Positions 16,829 through 25,431 of a stretch of DNA of 64,000 bases are shown here, piece by piece. Both the position numbers and the translations under genes were made by a program. Position 1 is the first letter of the stretch. Every line of letters starts with the position of its first letter. This DNA comes from Ramlibacter tataouinensis. Lineage in GTDB: Bacteria > Pseudomonadota > Gammaproteobacteria > Burkholderiales > Burkholderiaceae_C. Under the pieces are notes generated by a model. It was given only the letters and a program-made list of their open reading frames with translations, was not told the origin of the DNA and searched no databases. The stretch lies in the NCBI RefSeq assembly GCF_001580455.1, contig NZ_CP010951.1, positions 1,054,001 to 1,118,000 of the forward strand, read 5' to 3'.

Positions 16829-16856
16829 CGTGCGGCGGCGGTATTTGAAGCGATTG

Positions 16857-17651
16857 TCAGGGCGGCGCGAGCTGCAGGATCTGCGCCACCGCGCTGGCGG
16901 CGATCACGGCCGGTTGCTTGCCGCCGATTCCGGCGATGCCGATCGGGCAAATGATGCGCGCCAGCTCCTGCGGCGCGAAGCCGCGCTGCTCCAGGCGGTG
17001 GCGGAAGGTGGCCCACTTGGTCTGGCTGCCGATCAGACCGACATAGGGCAGGTCGTCCCGCTCGCGCAGGCGCGCCAGGCAGGCCGCCACCACGTCCAGG
17101 TCCTCGGCATGGCTGAAGCTCATGACCAGCACGCGCGATTGCGCCGGCAGCAGCCGCACCGCCGCGTGCACCGGGTCGGAATGCTCGCACTCGATGTTGG
17201 CCGGCACCTGCGGCGGGAAGATCTCGTCGCGGCTGTCAATCCAGGTCACCCGGTAGGGCAGCGGCGCCAGGGCCTGCACGATCGCCCGTCCCACGTGCCC
17301 GCCTCCGAACAGGGCCAGCGGCGCCAGCCGGGGCGCCAGGCGCAAGGCCACCGACGGCGCTTCCGCGGGGTCCACGCGCTCGAAGCTCAATTCCATGGCA
17401 CCGCCGCAGCACTGGCCCAGGCTGGGCCCCAGGGTGTAGCGGCGCTGCGTTTCGCCGGGCGTGCCGGCCAGCAGGGCGCGGGCATGGGCGATGGCTTCGA
17501 ATTCCAGGTGACCCCCGCCGACCGTTCCCACCACATCGTTGGAAAAGACCCACATCCAGGCGCCCGGCTCGCGTGGGGCCGAACCCTGTGTGCGCGTGAC
17601 GGTGACGAGCACGCCTCCCTGTGAAAGCAGTTGCCTGGTGAGGGTTTCCAT
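16857..17651 (-). CDS. xdhC: xanthine dehydrogenase accessory protein XdhC
   Basis: 264 residues. The N-terminal XdhC/CoxI domain has GSAPREPGAWMWV and VVGTVGGGHLEFEAI plus the conserved GPSLGQCCGG cysteine pair. The C-terminal Rossmann-like XdhC_C domain has LALFGGGHVGRAI and PYVGLIGSQTKWA. XdhC binds molybdenum cofactor and helps insert its sulfurated form into xanthine dehydrogenase. No xdhA or xdhB gene is present in the window. The start is the ATG in METLTRQLL; the frame is open further upstream but crosses the promoter region and a divergent gene. Confidence 0.92.
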   Translation of the reverse strand: METLTRQLLSQGGVLVTVTRTQGSAPREPGAWMWVFSNDVVGTVGGGHLEFEAIAHARALLAGTPGETQRRYTLGPSLGQCCGGAMELSFERVDPAEAPSVALRLAPRLAPLALFGGGHVGRAIVQALAPLPYRVTWIDSRDEIFPPQVPANIECEHSDPVHAAVRLLPAQSRVLVMSFSHAEDLDVVAACLARLRERDDLPYVGLIGSQTKWATFRHRLEQRGFAPQELARIICPIGIAGIGGKQPAVIAASAVAQILQLAPP

Positions 17652-17697
17652 GTATGCGAATGCGATGGTTGCGCGATCAGCGACGAATCGCAAGAAG

Positions 17698-17714
17698 ATT
17701 TGCGAAAAGCAAAT
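17698..17714. promoter_or_regulatory. candidate operator between xdhC and a divergent lipoprotein gene
   Basis: An inverted repeat ATTTGC-GAAAA-GCAAAT sits in the relatively AT-rich 168-nt region between the xdhC start (17651) and the divergent lipoprotein start (17820), centred 55 nt upstream of xdhC. Its size and symmetry suit a dimeric regulator of the LysR (T-N11-A) or LacI class. No regulator gene for purine catabolism is visible nearby, so the binder is unknown. Confidence 0.4.
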
Positions 17715-17819
17715 GGCGTATTCAAACTCAGCAATATCGCGTTGAATGAAGTGACCTTCCAAGAGGAAGGGAACACCAACAGGCGCGACGCGCGAGCGCG
17801 CCGGACGAGGAGAATTCTG

Positions 17820-18320
17820 ATGCTTCATTCCACGATGCGCCGCCGCGCGCCCCTTGCCGTCGCCGGCGCCATTGCCGCCCTGTTGGCCGCCTGCTCTTCG
17901 CCGCCGCCGGCACCCGCCCCTGCGCCTGCGCCCGTACCGCAGGCTCGGCCGGCCCCGGTCGAGCCCGCGCCCAAGCACCTGTCGCAGGCCGCGACCCCGC
18001 GGGAATATCGCAAGGACGCGGCGTCCCACCTCTATGCCGCCAACAGCGACCGCATCTACAAGGGCAAGATGCCGCCGCTGCTCTATGCGGTCGGCGTGCT
18101 GCAGGTGGAGGTCGACGGACGCGGAAACGTGAAGGGGATCAGCTGGATGCGCGCGCCCAAGCACGCGCCGGAGGTGATCGCCGAGATCGAGCGCACCGTG
18201 CGCGCCGCAGCGCCCTACCCTGCCCCTGCCAAGATGGGCCAAGTGGTCTACACCGACACCTGGCTGTGGCACAAGAGCGGCCGCTTCCAGCTCGATACGC
18301 TGACCGAAGGCCAGCTCTGA
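17820..18320 (+). CDS. lipoprotein with a TonB C-terminus-like domain
   Basis: 166 residues. Signal peptide with lipobox (ALLAAC near residue 25), then a striking Pro/Ala-rich tether (about residues 27-60), then a compact C-terminal domain. That domain reads like a TonB-C or energy-transducer fold: LQVEVDGRGNVKGISWMRAPKHAPEVIAEIERTVR without the membrane helix of true TonB. Its function is unknown. The start ATG is preceded by ACGAGGAGAATTCTG. It diverges from xdhC and converges on the HIU hydrolase gene, so it sits inside the purine cluster without an obvious enzymatic part. Confidence 0.7.
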   Translation: MLHSTMRRRAPLAVAGAIAALLAACSSPPPAPAPAPAPVPQARPAPVEPAPKHLSQAATPREYRKDAASHLYAANSDRIYKGKMPPLLYAVGVLQVEVDGRGNVKGISWMRAPKHAPEVIAEIERTVRAAAPYPAPAKMGQVVYTDTWLWHKSGRFQLDTLTEGQL

Positions 18321-18339
18321 GTCTGAGTCCGGGGCTCCG

Positions 18340-18693
18340 TCAGGAGCCTCGGTACGTCGAATAGCTCCAGGGGCTCACCAGCAGCGGCACGTGGTAGTGC
18401 TGTTCGGGCTGGGCCACCCCGAAATCCAGGGTCACCTTGTCCAGGAAGCTGGGCTCGGGCAGCGCCACGCCGCGTGACCTGAAGTAGGCCCCGACGTCGA
18501 ACACCAGGCGGTAGGCGCCCTTCCTGAGGCTCGCGGTGTCGACCAGCGGCCCGTCGGGGCTGCGCCCGTCGGCATTGAGCACGCAGCGCTTGATCAGCGT
18601 GACGCCCGCTGCGTCGGTCGAGTACAGCTCCACCGCCATGCCGGCTGCCGGGCAACCGTGCATAGTGTCGAGGACATGCGTGCTCAGGCCCAT
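18340..18693 (-). CDS. uraH: 5-hydroxyisourate hydrolase (transthyretin-like)
   Basis: 117 residues, full family length. N-terminal STHVLDT carries the catalytic His, the middle has ADGRSPDGPL, and the C-terminus ends in the diagnostic tetrapeptide YRGS preceded by HYHVPLLVSPWSYSTY. The enzyme opens 5-hydroxyisourate, the PuuD product, to OHCU. AAAGGA lies upstream of the ATG. It diverges from puuE with 33 nt between the starts, so the two probably share a promoter region. Confidence 0.94.
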   Translation of the reverse strand: MGLSTHVLDTMHGCPAAGMAVELYSTDAAGVTLIKRCVLNADGRSPDGPLVDTASLRKGAYRLVFDVGAYFRSRGVALPEPSFLDKVTLDFGVAQPEQHYHVPLLVSPWSYSTYRGS

Positions 18694-18726
18694 GTACCAT
18701 CCTTTCCTGGTGACACAGGGAAGTGT

Positions 18727-19665
18727 ATGACCAGCTACGACAGCACGGCGCCCTATCCGCGTGACCTGGCCGGCTACGGACGCAATCCCCCGCAGGCCAG
18801 CTGGCCGGGCCAGGCGCGGGTCGCGCTGCAGTTCGTCCTGAACTACGAGGAAGGCGGCGAGAACGCGGTGCTGCACGGCGATGCCGGCTCCGAGCAGTTC
18901 CTGTCGGAGATGTTCAACCCGCCCAGCTTTCCGGCGCGTCACCTGACGATGGAAAGCATCTACGAGTACGGCTCGCGCGCTGGCGTGTGGCGCATCCTGC
19001 GCGAGTTCGAGCGCCGCAAGCTGCCTTTGACCGTGTTCGGCGTCGGCATGGCGCTGCAGCGCCACCCGGACGTGGCGGCCGCCTTCAAGGAGCTGGGGCA
19101 TGAGATCGCCAGCCACGGCTGGCGCTGGATCTCTTACCAGCAGGTCGACGAGGCCACCGAGCGCGAACACATGCGCCTGGCGATCGAGGCCATCGAGCAG
19201 CTGACGGGCAGCCGGCCGCGCGGCTGGTACACCGGCCGCGACAGCCCCAACACCCGGCGCCTCGTGGCCGACCACGGGGGCTTCGACTACGACAGCGACT
19301 ACTACGGCGACGACCTGCCCTTCTGGATGAAGGTGAAGAAGAGCGACGGCGTCGTGGTGCCGCACCTGGTGGTGCCCTACACGCTGGACGCCAACGACAT
19401 GCGCTTTGCGCTGCCGCAGGGCTATGCGCAGGCGGAGGATTTCTTCACCTACCTGCGCGACAGCTTCGACGCCCTGTACGCCGAGGGCGCCAGCGTGCCG
19501 AAGATGATGAGCGTGGGCATGCACTGCCGCCTGCTCGGCCGCCCCGGCCGCATCGTGGCCCTACAGCGCTTCCTCGACCATGTGCAGCGGCATGAGCAGG
19601 TCTGGATCTGCCGCCGCATCGACATCGCGCGGCACTGGAAGGCCGTGCATCCCTTCGAGGACTGA
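18727..19665 (+). CDS. puuE: allantoinase PuuE (polysaccharide-deacetylase type)
   Basis: 312 residues, the usual size for the metal-independent PuuE class, unrelated to AllB allantoinase. It has the NodB-like fold signatures: N-terminal ALQFVLNYEEGGE, LTVFGVGMALQRHPD, ASHGWRWISYQ, and RPRGWYTGRDSPNTRRL. It hydrolyses allantoin to allantoate. The start is the ATG in MTSYDSTAPYPRDLAGYG; the frame is open 69 nt further upstream into the HIU hydrolase start region but lacks homology there. It is directly followed (1 nt) by the OHCU decarboxylase/allantoate hydrolase fusion. Confidence 0.93.
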   Translation: MTSYDSTAPYPRDLAGYGRNPPQASWPGQARVALQFVLNYEEGGENAVLHGDAGSEQFLSEMFNPPSFPARHLTMESIYEYGSRAGVWRILREFERRKLPLTVFGVGMALQRHPDVAAAFKELGHEIASHGWRWISYQQVDEATEREHMRLAIEAIEQLTGSRPRGWYTGRDSPNTRRLVADHGGFDYDSDYYGDDLPFWMKVKKSDGVVVPHLVVPYTLDANDMRFALPQGYAQAEDFFTYLRDSFDALYAEGASVPKMMSVGMHCRLLGRPGRIVALQRFLDHVQRHEQVWICRRIDIARHWKAVHPFED

Positions 19666-19666
19666 G

Positions 19667-21448
19667 ATGGCCGCCACGCTGGAAGCGCTCAACACCGCAT
19701 CGCCCCAGGAGGCCGAAGGCCTGCTCGAGGGTATCTACGAGCATTCGCCCTGGATCGCCCAGGGCGCGCTGCGCCAGCGCCCCTTCCGATCGCTGGCCCA
19801 TCTCAAGCACGCGATGGCGCGCGTGGTGGCCGAGGCCGCGCGCGAGGCCCAACTGGCACTGCTGCGGGCGCACCCCGAACTCGCGGGCAAGGCGATGGTG
19901 GACAAGGCCCTGACCGCCGAATCCACCGGCGAGCAGCGCAGCGCAGGGCTGACCGATTGCAGCCCCGAGGAGTTCGCGCAACTGCAGCGGCTCAACGCCG
20001 GCTACAACGCGAAGTTCGGCTTTCCCTTCATCCTGGCGGTGCGCGGGCCGCGCGGCACCGGGCTGACGCGCCGGCAGATCATCGACACCTTCGAGCGGCG
20101 GCTGGACAACCCGGTCGACGTGGAACTGGCCGAAGGCTTGCGCAACGTGCACCGCATCGCCGAGCTGCGTCTGAACGACCGGTTCGGCGCCGAGCCCGCG
20201 CTCGGCAACCAGGTGTGGGACTGGCAGGAAGCCCTGGCCGCGTTCAGCGATCCCGGCTTCAGGGAAAAGGGCCAGCTCACCGTCACCTACCTCACCGAGG
20301 CGCACCGCGCCGCCGCCGCGCGCATCGCGCAGGACATGCGGGACTGCGGGTTCGACGAGGTCGGCATCGACGCCGTGGGCAACGTGGTCGGCCGCTACCG
20401 TGCGCGCACCGAGGACGCTCGGCTGCTGCTCACCGGCTCGCACTACGACACCGTGCGCAACGGCGGACGCTACGACGGACGGCTGGGCATCTTCACGCCC
20501 ATGGCCTGCGTGCGCGAGCTGGCGCGGACCCAGCGGCGCCTGCCCTTCGGCATCGAGGTGGTCGCCTTCTCCGAGGAGGAGGGGCAGCGCTACAAGGCCA
20601 CCTTCCTGGGTTCGGGCGCGCTGAACGGGCAGTTCGATCCGGCCTGGCTGGAGCAGAAGGATGCCGGCGGCGTGACCATGCGCGAGGCCATGCACGAAGC
20701 CGGCCTGCCTGCCACGCTGGAGGCGATCGCGGCCCTGCGGCGCGACCCGGCGCGCTACCTCGGCTTCGTGGAGGTCCACATCGAGCAGGGGCCGGTCCTC
20801 AACGAGATCGACCTGCCGCTCGGGATCGTCACCTCAATCAACGGCGGCGTGCGCTATCAGTGCGAAGTCACCGGCATGGCCAGCCACGCCGGCACCACGC
20901 CCATGGACCGGCGGCGCGATGCGGCGGTGGCGGTGGCGGAGCTGGCGCTGTTCATCGAGCAACGCGCGGCGCGCGACGGCGACTCGGTCGGCACCATCGG
21001 CATGCTGGAGGTGCCGGGCGGCTCGATCAACGTGATCCCCGGCCGCTGCCGCTTCAGCCTGGACCTGCGCGCGCCCAACGATGCGCAGCGCGACGCCCTG
21101 GTGGCCGAGGTGCTGGCCGAGCTGGACGCGATCTGCGCCCGCCGGGGCGTGCATGCCACCGTGGAGCCCACCATGCGAGCCGCGGCCGCGCCCAGCGATC
21201 GCGCCTGGCAGCAGCGCTGGGAGCGGGCGGTGCAGGCGCTGGGCGTGCCGCTGCACCGAATGCCCAGCGGCGCTGGCCACGACGCGATGAAGCTGCACGA
21301 GGTGATGCCGCAGGCCATGCTGTTCGTGCGCGGCCAGAACGGGGGCATCAGCCACAACCCGCTGGAGAGCACGACGGCCGACGACATGCAGCTGGCAGTG
21401 CAGGCCTTCCTGGGCCTGCTCACCGGCCTGGCGGAGGAATCCCCATGA
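19667..21448 (+). CDS. fused OHCU decarboxylase (UraD) and allantoate amidohydrolase (AllC)
   Basis: 593 residues made of two enzymes. Residues about 1-170 are OHCU decarboxylase (UraD): SLAHLKHAM, catalytic His in AHPELAGK (His69), and NAKFGFPFILAVRG. Residues about 180-590 are a Zn-dependent amidohydrolase of the AllC/HyuC group with the metal-site motifs GSHYDTV, GGRYDGRLG, FSEEEG, EVHIEQG and a C-terminal ISHNPLE. The fusion joins the step that makes allantoin to the step after allantoinase; PuuE, which acts between them, is the adjacent gene. The start ATG is 1 nt beyond the puuE stop. The stop overlaps the ATG of mini frame copy 2. Confidence 0.93.
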   Translation: MAATLEALNTASPQEAEGLLEGIYEHSPWIAQGALRQRPFRSLAHLKHAMARVVAEAAREAQLALLRAHPELAGKAMVDKALTAESTGEQRSAGLTDCSPEEFAQLQRLNAGYNAKFGFPFILAVRGPRGTGLTRRQIIDTFERRLDNPVDVELAEGLRNVHRIAELRLNDRFGAEPALGNQVWDWQEALAAFSDPGFREKGQLTVTYLTEAHRAAAARIAQDMRDCGFDEVGIDAVGNVVGRYRARTEDARLLLTGSHYDTVRNGGRYDGRLGIFTPMACVRELARTQRRLPFGIEVVAFSEEEGQRYKATFLGSGALNGQFDPAWLEQKDAGGVTMREAMHEAGLPATLEAIAALRRDPARYLGFVEVHIEQGPVLNEIDLPLGIVTSINGGVRYQCEVTGMASHAGTTPMDRRRDAAVAVAELALFIEQRAARDGDSVGTIGMLEVPGGSINVIPGRCRFSLDLRAPNDAQRDALVAEVLAELDAICARRGVHATVEPTMRAAAAPSDRAWQQRWERAVQALGVPLHRMPSGAGHDAMKLHEVMPQAMLFVRGQNGGISHNPLESTTADDMQLAVQAFLGLLTGLAEESP

Positions 21449-21510
21449 GCCGCACGGCCGCTCCGAAGGCTCATGGCACCGCAGCCCGGAGGGCGGAGGT
21501 TATTCAATGA
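21445..21510 (+). repeat. 66-nt intercistronic mini reading frame, copy 2
   Basis: Second copy of the element at 14087. It again begins on the ATGA overlap with the upstream stop (the UraD-AllC fusion) and ends on the ATGA overlap with the downstream start (the M20 gene). The five differences from copy 1 fall in codon 4 (Pro to Thr), codon 15 (silent, Arg), codon 20 (Val to Ile, two bases) and codon 21 (Glu to Gln). The ATGAGCC/GGCTCAT inverted repeat and the GGGCGGAGG Shine-Dalgarno are unchanged. The neighbouring genes are unrelated to those around copy 1, so the element itself was copied or inserted. Confidence 0.6.
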
Positions 21511-22723
21511 ACGAAGCCCAGCTCGACGCCTGGATCGACGCGCACTTCGACGAGCAAGTGCGCTTCCTGCAGGAGCTGGTGCGCGTGCCCACCGACACGC
21601 CGCCGGGCGACAACGCGCCGCACGCCGAGCGCACCGCCGAGCTGCTGAAAGCCTTCGGCTTCGAGGCGGAGAAGCACCCGGTCGAGCCCGCCGATGCGCA
21701 GGCCCACGGCATGAGCTCGATCACCAACCTGATCGTGCGCCGGCGCTACGGCCCCGGGCCCACCATCGCGCTCAACGCCCACGGCGACGTGGTGCCGCCA
21801 GGCGAAGGCTGGACCCACGACCCCTATGGGGCGGAGATCGTCGACGGCCAGATGTACGGGCGGGCGGCGGCGGTGAGCAAGAGCGACTTCGCCACCTACG
21901 CCTTCGCCGTGCGGGCGCTGGAGTCGCTGGGCCCGCCGCGCCAGGGCGCGGTGGAGCTGCACTTCACTTACGACGAGGAATTCGGCGGCGAGCTCGGCCC
22001 GGGCTGGCTGCTGCGCCACGGCCTGACGAAGCCGGACCTGCTGATCGCCGCCGGCTTCAGCCACGAGGTGATCACCGCGCACAACGGCTGCCTGCAGCTG
22101 GAAGTGACGGTGCACGGCAAGATGGCGCACGCCGCGGTGCCGGCGACCGGCGTCGATGCGCTGCAGGCCGCGGTGCGCATTCTAAACGCGCTCTATGCGC
22201 TCAACGACGGCTACCGGCAGCTGCGCTCGCAGGTGCCGGGCATCACCCACCCTTACCTGAACGTGGGCCGCATCGTGGGCGGCACCCACACCAACGTGGT
22301 GCCGGGCAAGGTCGTGTTCAAGCTCGACCGACGCATGATCCCGGAAGAGGACCCTGCGCAGGTCGAAGCGGCTGTGCGGGACACGATTGCGCAGGCGGCG
22401 GGCGCCTGCCCCGGCATCCAGGTCGAGGTCCGGCGCCTGCTGCTCGCCCGCTCCATGAAGCCGCTGCCCGGCAACCGCCCGCTGGTCGAGGCCATCCGCA
22501 AGCACGGCCAGGCGGTGTTCGGGCACGACATCCCGGCGGTGGGGACACCGCTCTACACCGACGTGCGGCTCTATGCGGAATCCGGCATTCCCGGTGTCAT
22601 CTATGGCGCCGGGCCCCGCACGGTGCTGGAGTCGCACGCCAAGCGCGCCGACGAGCGGCTGGACCTGGAGGACCTGCGCGGCGCGACCAAGGTGGTCGCG
22701 CGCACGCTGCACGAACTCCTGGG

Positions 22724-22727
<4 letters not shown>
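21507..22727 (+). CDS. M20 family metallohydrolase (ArgE/DapE-like)
   Basis: 406 residues. M20 fold: catalytic-domain motif NAHGDVVPP (His92, Asp94), the TYDEEFGG acidic pair (Glu157-Glu158), the lid domain around HGKMAHAAVPATGVDA, and the C-terminal YAESGIPGVIYGAGP. The usual metal-bridging Asp in the GRGxxDxKG motif appears as Val in GRAAAVSKSD (residues 118-127). This may be a subgroup trait, with Asp127 as a possible substitute. As the last gene of the puuE operon it probably acts on allantoate-derived or N-carbamoyl compounds; that is inference. Its ribosome-binding site lies in the upstream mini frame. The stop overlaps the stop of the convergent ABC ATPase gene. Confidence 0.82.
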
Positions 22728-23586
<859 letters not shown>

Positions 23587-23602
<16 letters not shown>

Positions 23603-24360
23603 GGGAACAGCTTCCGGTTCAATGCCTTGAAGGCGAAGTCGGTCACCAGGCCGATCAGCCCGATGACGATGATGCCGAAGATGATCTGGTCGGTGGCCAG
23701 CAGCGCCTGGCTGTCGGTGATCATGTGGCCGATGCCGCTGGAGGCGCCGATCAGTTCCGCCACGATCACATAGGTCCAGGCCCAGCCCAGCACCATGCGC
23801 AGCGTTTCCGCAATCTCCGGCGCGCTGGACGGCAGCAGCACGCGCTTGACGACGCCGGCGTCCAACGCGCCCAACGTGTAGGCCGCCTCCACCAGGTCGC
23901 GCCGCGTGTTGCCCACGCTCACCGCGATCATCAGCACCAGCTGGAAGAACGAGCCGATGAAGATCACCGAGAGCTTCTGCGCCTCGCCGATGCCGGCCCA
24001 CAGGATCAGCAGCGGGATGAAGGCCGAGGCCGGAAGGTAGCGCGCGAAGCTGACGAAAGGCTCGAAGAAAGCCTCGATCGGCTTGTACGCGCCCATCAGC
24101 ACGCCCAGCGGCACGGCCAAGGCGGCGGCGATCAGGAAGCCGCCCAGCACGCGCCACACGGTCACCCCGATATCGCCGAGGAAGCCGTGCTGCGTCAGCA
24201 GGGTCCAGCCGGACTTCACCATGGTGAGCGGATCGGCCAGGAAGGTCTTCGACACCAGGCCGCCGAAGGTCACGGCGGCCCAGACCAGGAAGAAGAGCAC
24301 GAAGAAGGACACGCCCAGCACCGCGCGGGTGCGGGGATCCACCGGAGCCAGGGGTTTCAT
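23587..24360 (-). CDS. ABC transporter permease, hut-linked importer
   Basis: 257 residues with about six membrane helices and the coupling segment DLVEAAYTLGALDAGVVKRVLLPSSAPEIAE typical of TauC/SsuC permeases. It works with the ATPase downstream and the binding protein upstream. Its ATG overlaps the TGA of the small frame at 24357-24446, whose final codons hold the AGGAGG Shine-Dalgarno 7 nt before the start. Substrate not assignable, but transcript context (after hutU and hutH) favours histidine, urocanate or a related ring compound. Confidence 0.92.
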
Positions 24361-24446
24361 CGGCAGGCCTCCTGCCGGGCCGCCACCCGGGCGGCCCGCA
24401 CTGCCCCGGGGGGCAGCGAGTTCAAGAACAGATGGACGTGAGTCAT
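24357..24446 (-). repeat. 90-nt intercistronic mini reading frame of a different sequence type
   Basis: A 29-codon frame (start MTHVHLFLNSLPPGAVRAA, end RQEACR) opens on the ATGA overlap with the binding-protein stop and closes on the ATGA overlap with the permease start. It contains two strong palindromes, CTGCCCC-CC-GGGGCAG-like and GGGCCGCC-CGGG-GGCGGCCC-like, and an AGGAGG Shine-Dalgarno for the permease. The sequence is unrelated to the 66-nt elements at 14087 and 21445, but the design is the same. Only one copy is seen here; whether it recurs elsewhere in the genome cannot be told. It could be a REP-like insertion that stayed open. Confidence 0.5.
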
Positions 24447-25387
24447 TTCAGGAAACGCGTGTCAGCGAGCTTGGTGAGGTCGGGGATCTGCTTGATGATC
24501 CCGGCTTCGAGCAGCAGGTCGGCCGCTTCCTTGCTGAAGGCGGCGTGCTCGCCGGCGAAGAACTTCTGGTTGGCCTCGCGGTCCTGCCAGCGCAGGAACT
24601 TCTGGCTGGCCTCGAACTGCTCGGCGCTCTGCTTGACGTCGGCGCCCATGATCTCGAAGCTCTTCTTCGGGTCCTTCCTGATCAGGTCCACTGCTTCGAA
24701 GTAGCTGTCGGCCAGCGCCTTGGCGGCCTTGGGGTTCTCCGACAGGAACTTGGGCGTGCAGCCGAAGGTGTCCATCACCATCGGGTAGTCCAGCGTGGTG
24801 GCGATGATCTTGCCGGCCTCGGGCTTGGCGCGCACCGCCGACAGGTAGGGCTCGTAGGTCATGGCGGCATCCAGGTCGGCGGTGCCGGCGATCATGGCGT
24901 TGGCGGCGGCCTGGGGCTCGAGGTTGACGACCTTCACGTCCTTGGGCGACAGGCCGTTCTTCTTCAGCATCCAGGCCAGCGTGAAGTAAGGCGCGGTGCC
25001 GGGCGCGCTGGCGGCCACGGTCTTGCCCTTGAGGTCGCTGATCTTGGCGATGTTGCTCTTGACCACCATGCCGTCGGCGCCGAAGGACTTGTCCAGCTGG
25101 AAGATCTGGGTGGTGGCCACGCCGTTGGCGTTCCACACGATCCAGGTCTCCACGGTGGTCGCGGCGCACTGCACGTCGCCGGAGGCGATGGCCAGGTGGC
25201 GATCCTTCTGCGGGATCTTCTTGAGGGTGACGTCCAGGCCGTTCTTCTTGAAGATGCCCGCTTCCTTGGCCAGCGTGAGCGGCGCGAAGCCGGTCCAGCC
25301 GGACAAGCCGACGGACAGCTTGGTTTCCTGCGCGTGCGCGAACACGGCGCCGGCCAGCAGCGGGAGGGCGAACAGCAGCTTCTTCAT
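24443..25387 (-). CDS. ABC transporter substrate-binding protein (NrtA/TauA class), hut-linked
   Basis: 314 residues with a Sec signal peptide (MKKLLFALPLLAGAVFAHAQ). The mature part has the class signature: LSVGLSGWTGFAPLTLAKEAGIFKKNGLDV, then DGMVVKSNIAKISDLKGKTVA and APYFTLAWMLKKNGL. It is the ligand-capturing subunit for the permease and ATPase downstream. It begins 44 nt after the hutH stop on the same strand, so it is very probably on the hutUH transcript. The ligand is unproven. Confidence 0.92.
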   Translation of the reverse strand: MKKLLFALPLLAGAVFAHAQETKLSVGLSGWTGFAPLTLAKEAGIFKKNGLDVTLKKIPQKDRHLAIASGDVQCAATTVETWIVWNANGVATTQIFQLDKSFGADGMVVKSNIAKISDLKGKTVAASAPGTAPYFTLAWMLKKNGLSPKDVKVVNLEPQAAANAMIAGTADLDAAMTYEPYLSAVRAKPEAGKIIATTLDYPMVMDTFGCTPKFLSENPKAAKALADSYFEAVDLIRKDPKKSFEIMGADVKQSAEQFEASQKFLRWQDREANQKFFAGEHAAFSKEAADLLLEAGIIKQIPDLTKLADTRFLK

Positions 25388-25431
25388 GGGGTGGTCTCCA
25401 GGTTGGTGTGAGTGAAAACGCAATGCATGCC

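Noticed and set aside
18331..18350. Hairpin GGGGCTCC/GGAGCCTC between the convergent lipoprotein and HIU hydrolase genes
   Set aside because: The stem includes a G-T pair, overlaps the HIU hydrolase stop and lacks a T-tail, so I do not call it a terminator.
24361..24420. Palindromes between permease and binding protein read as a terminator
   Set aside because: No T-run follows in either direction, the genes are functionally linked, and the region is an open frame with a Shine-Dalgarno for the permease.
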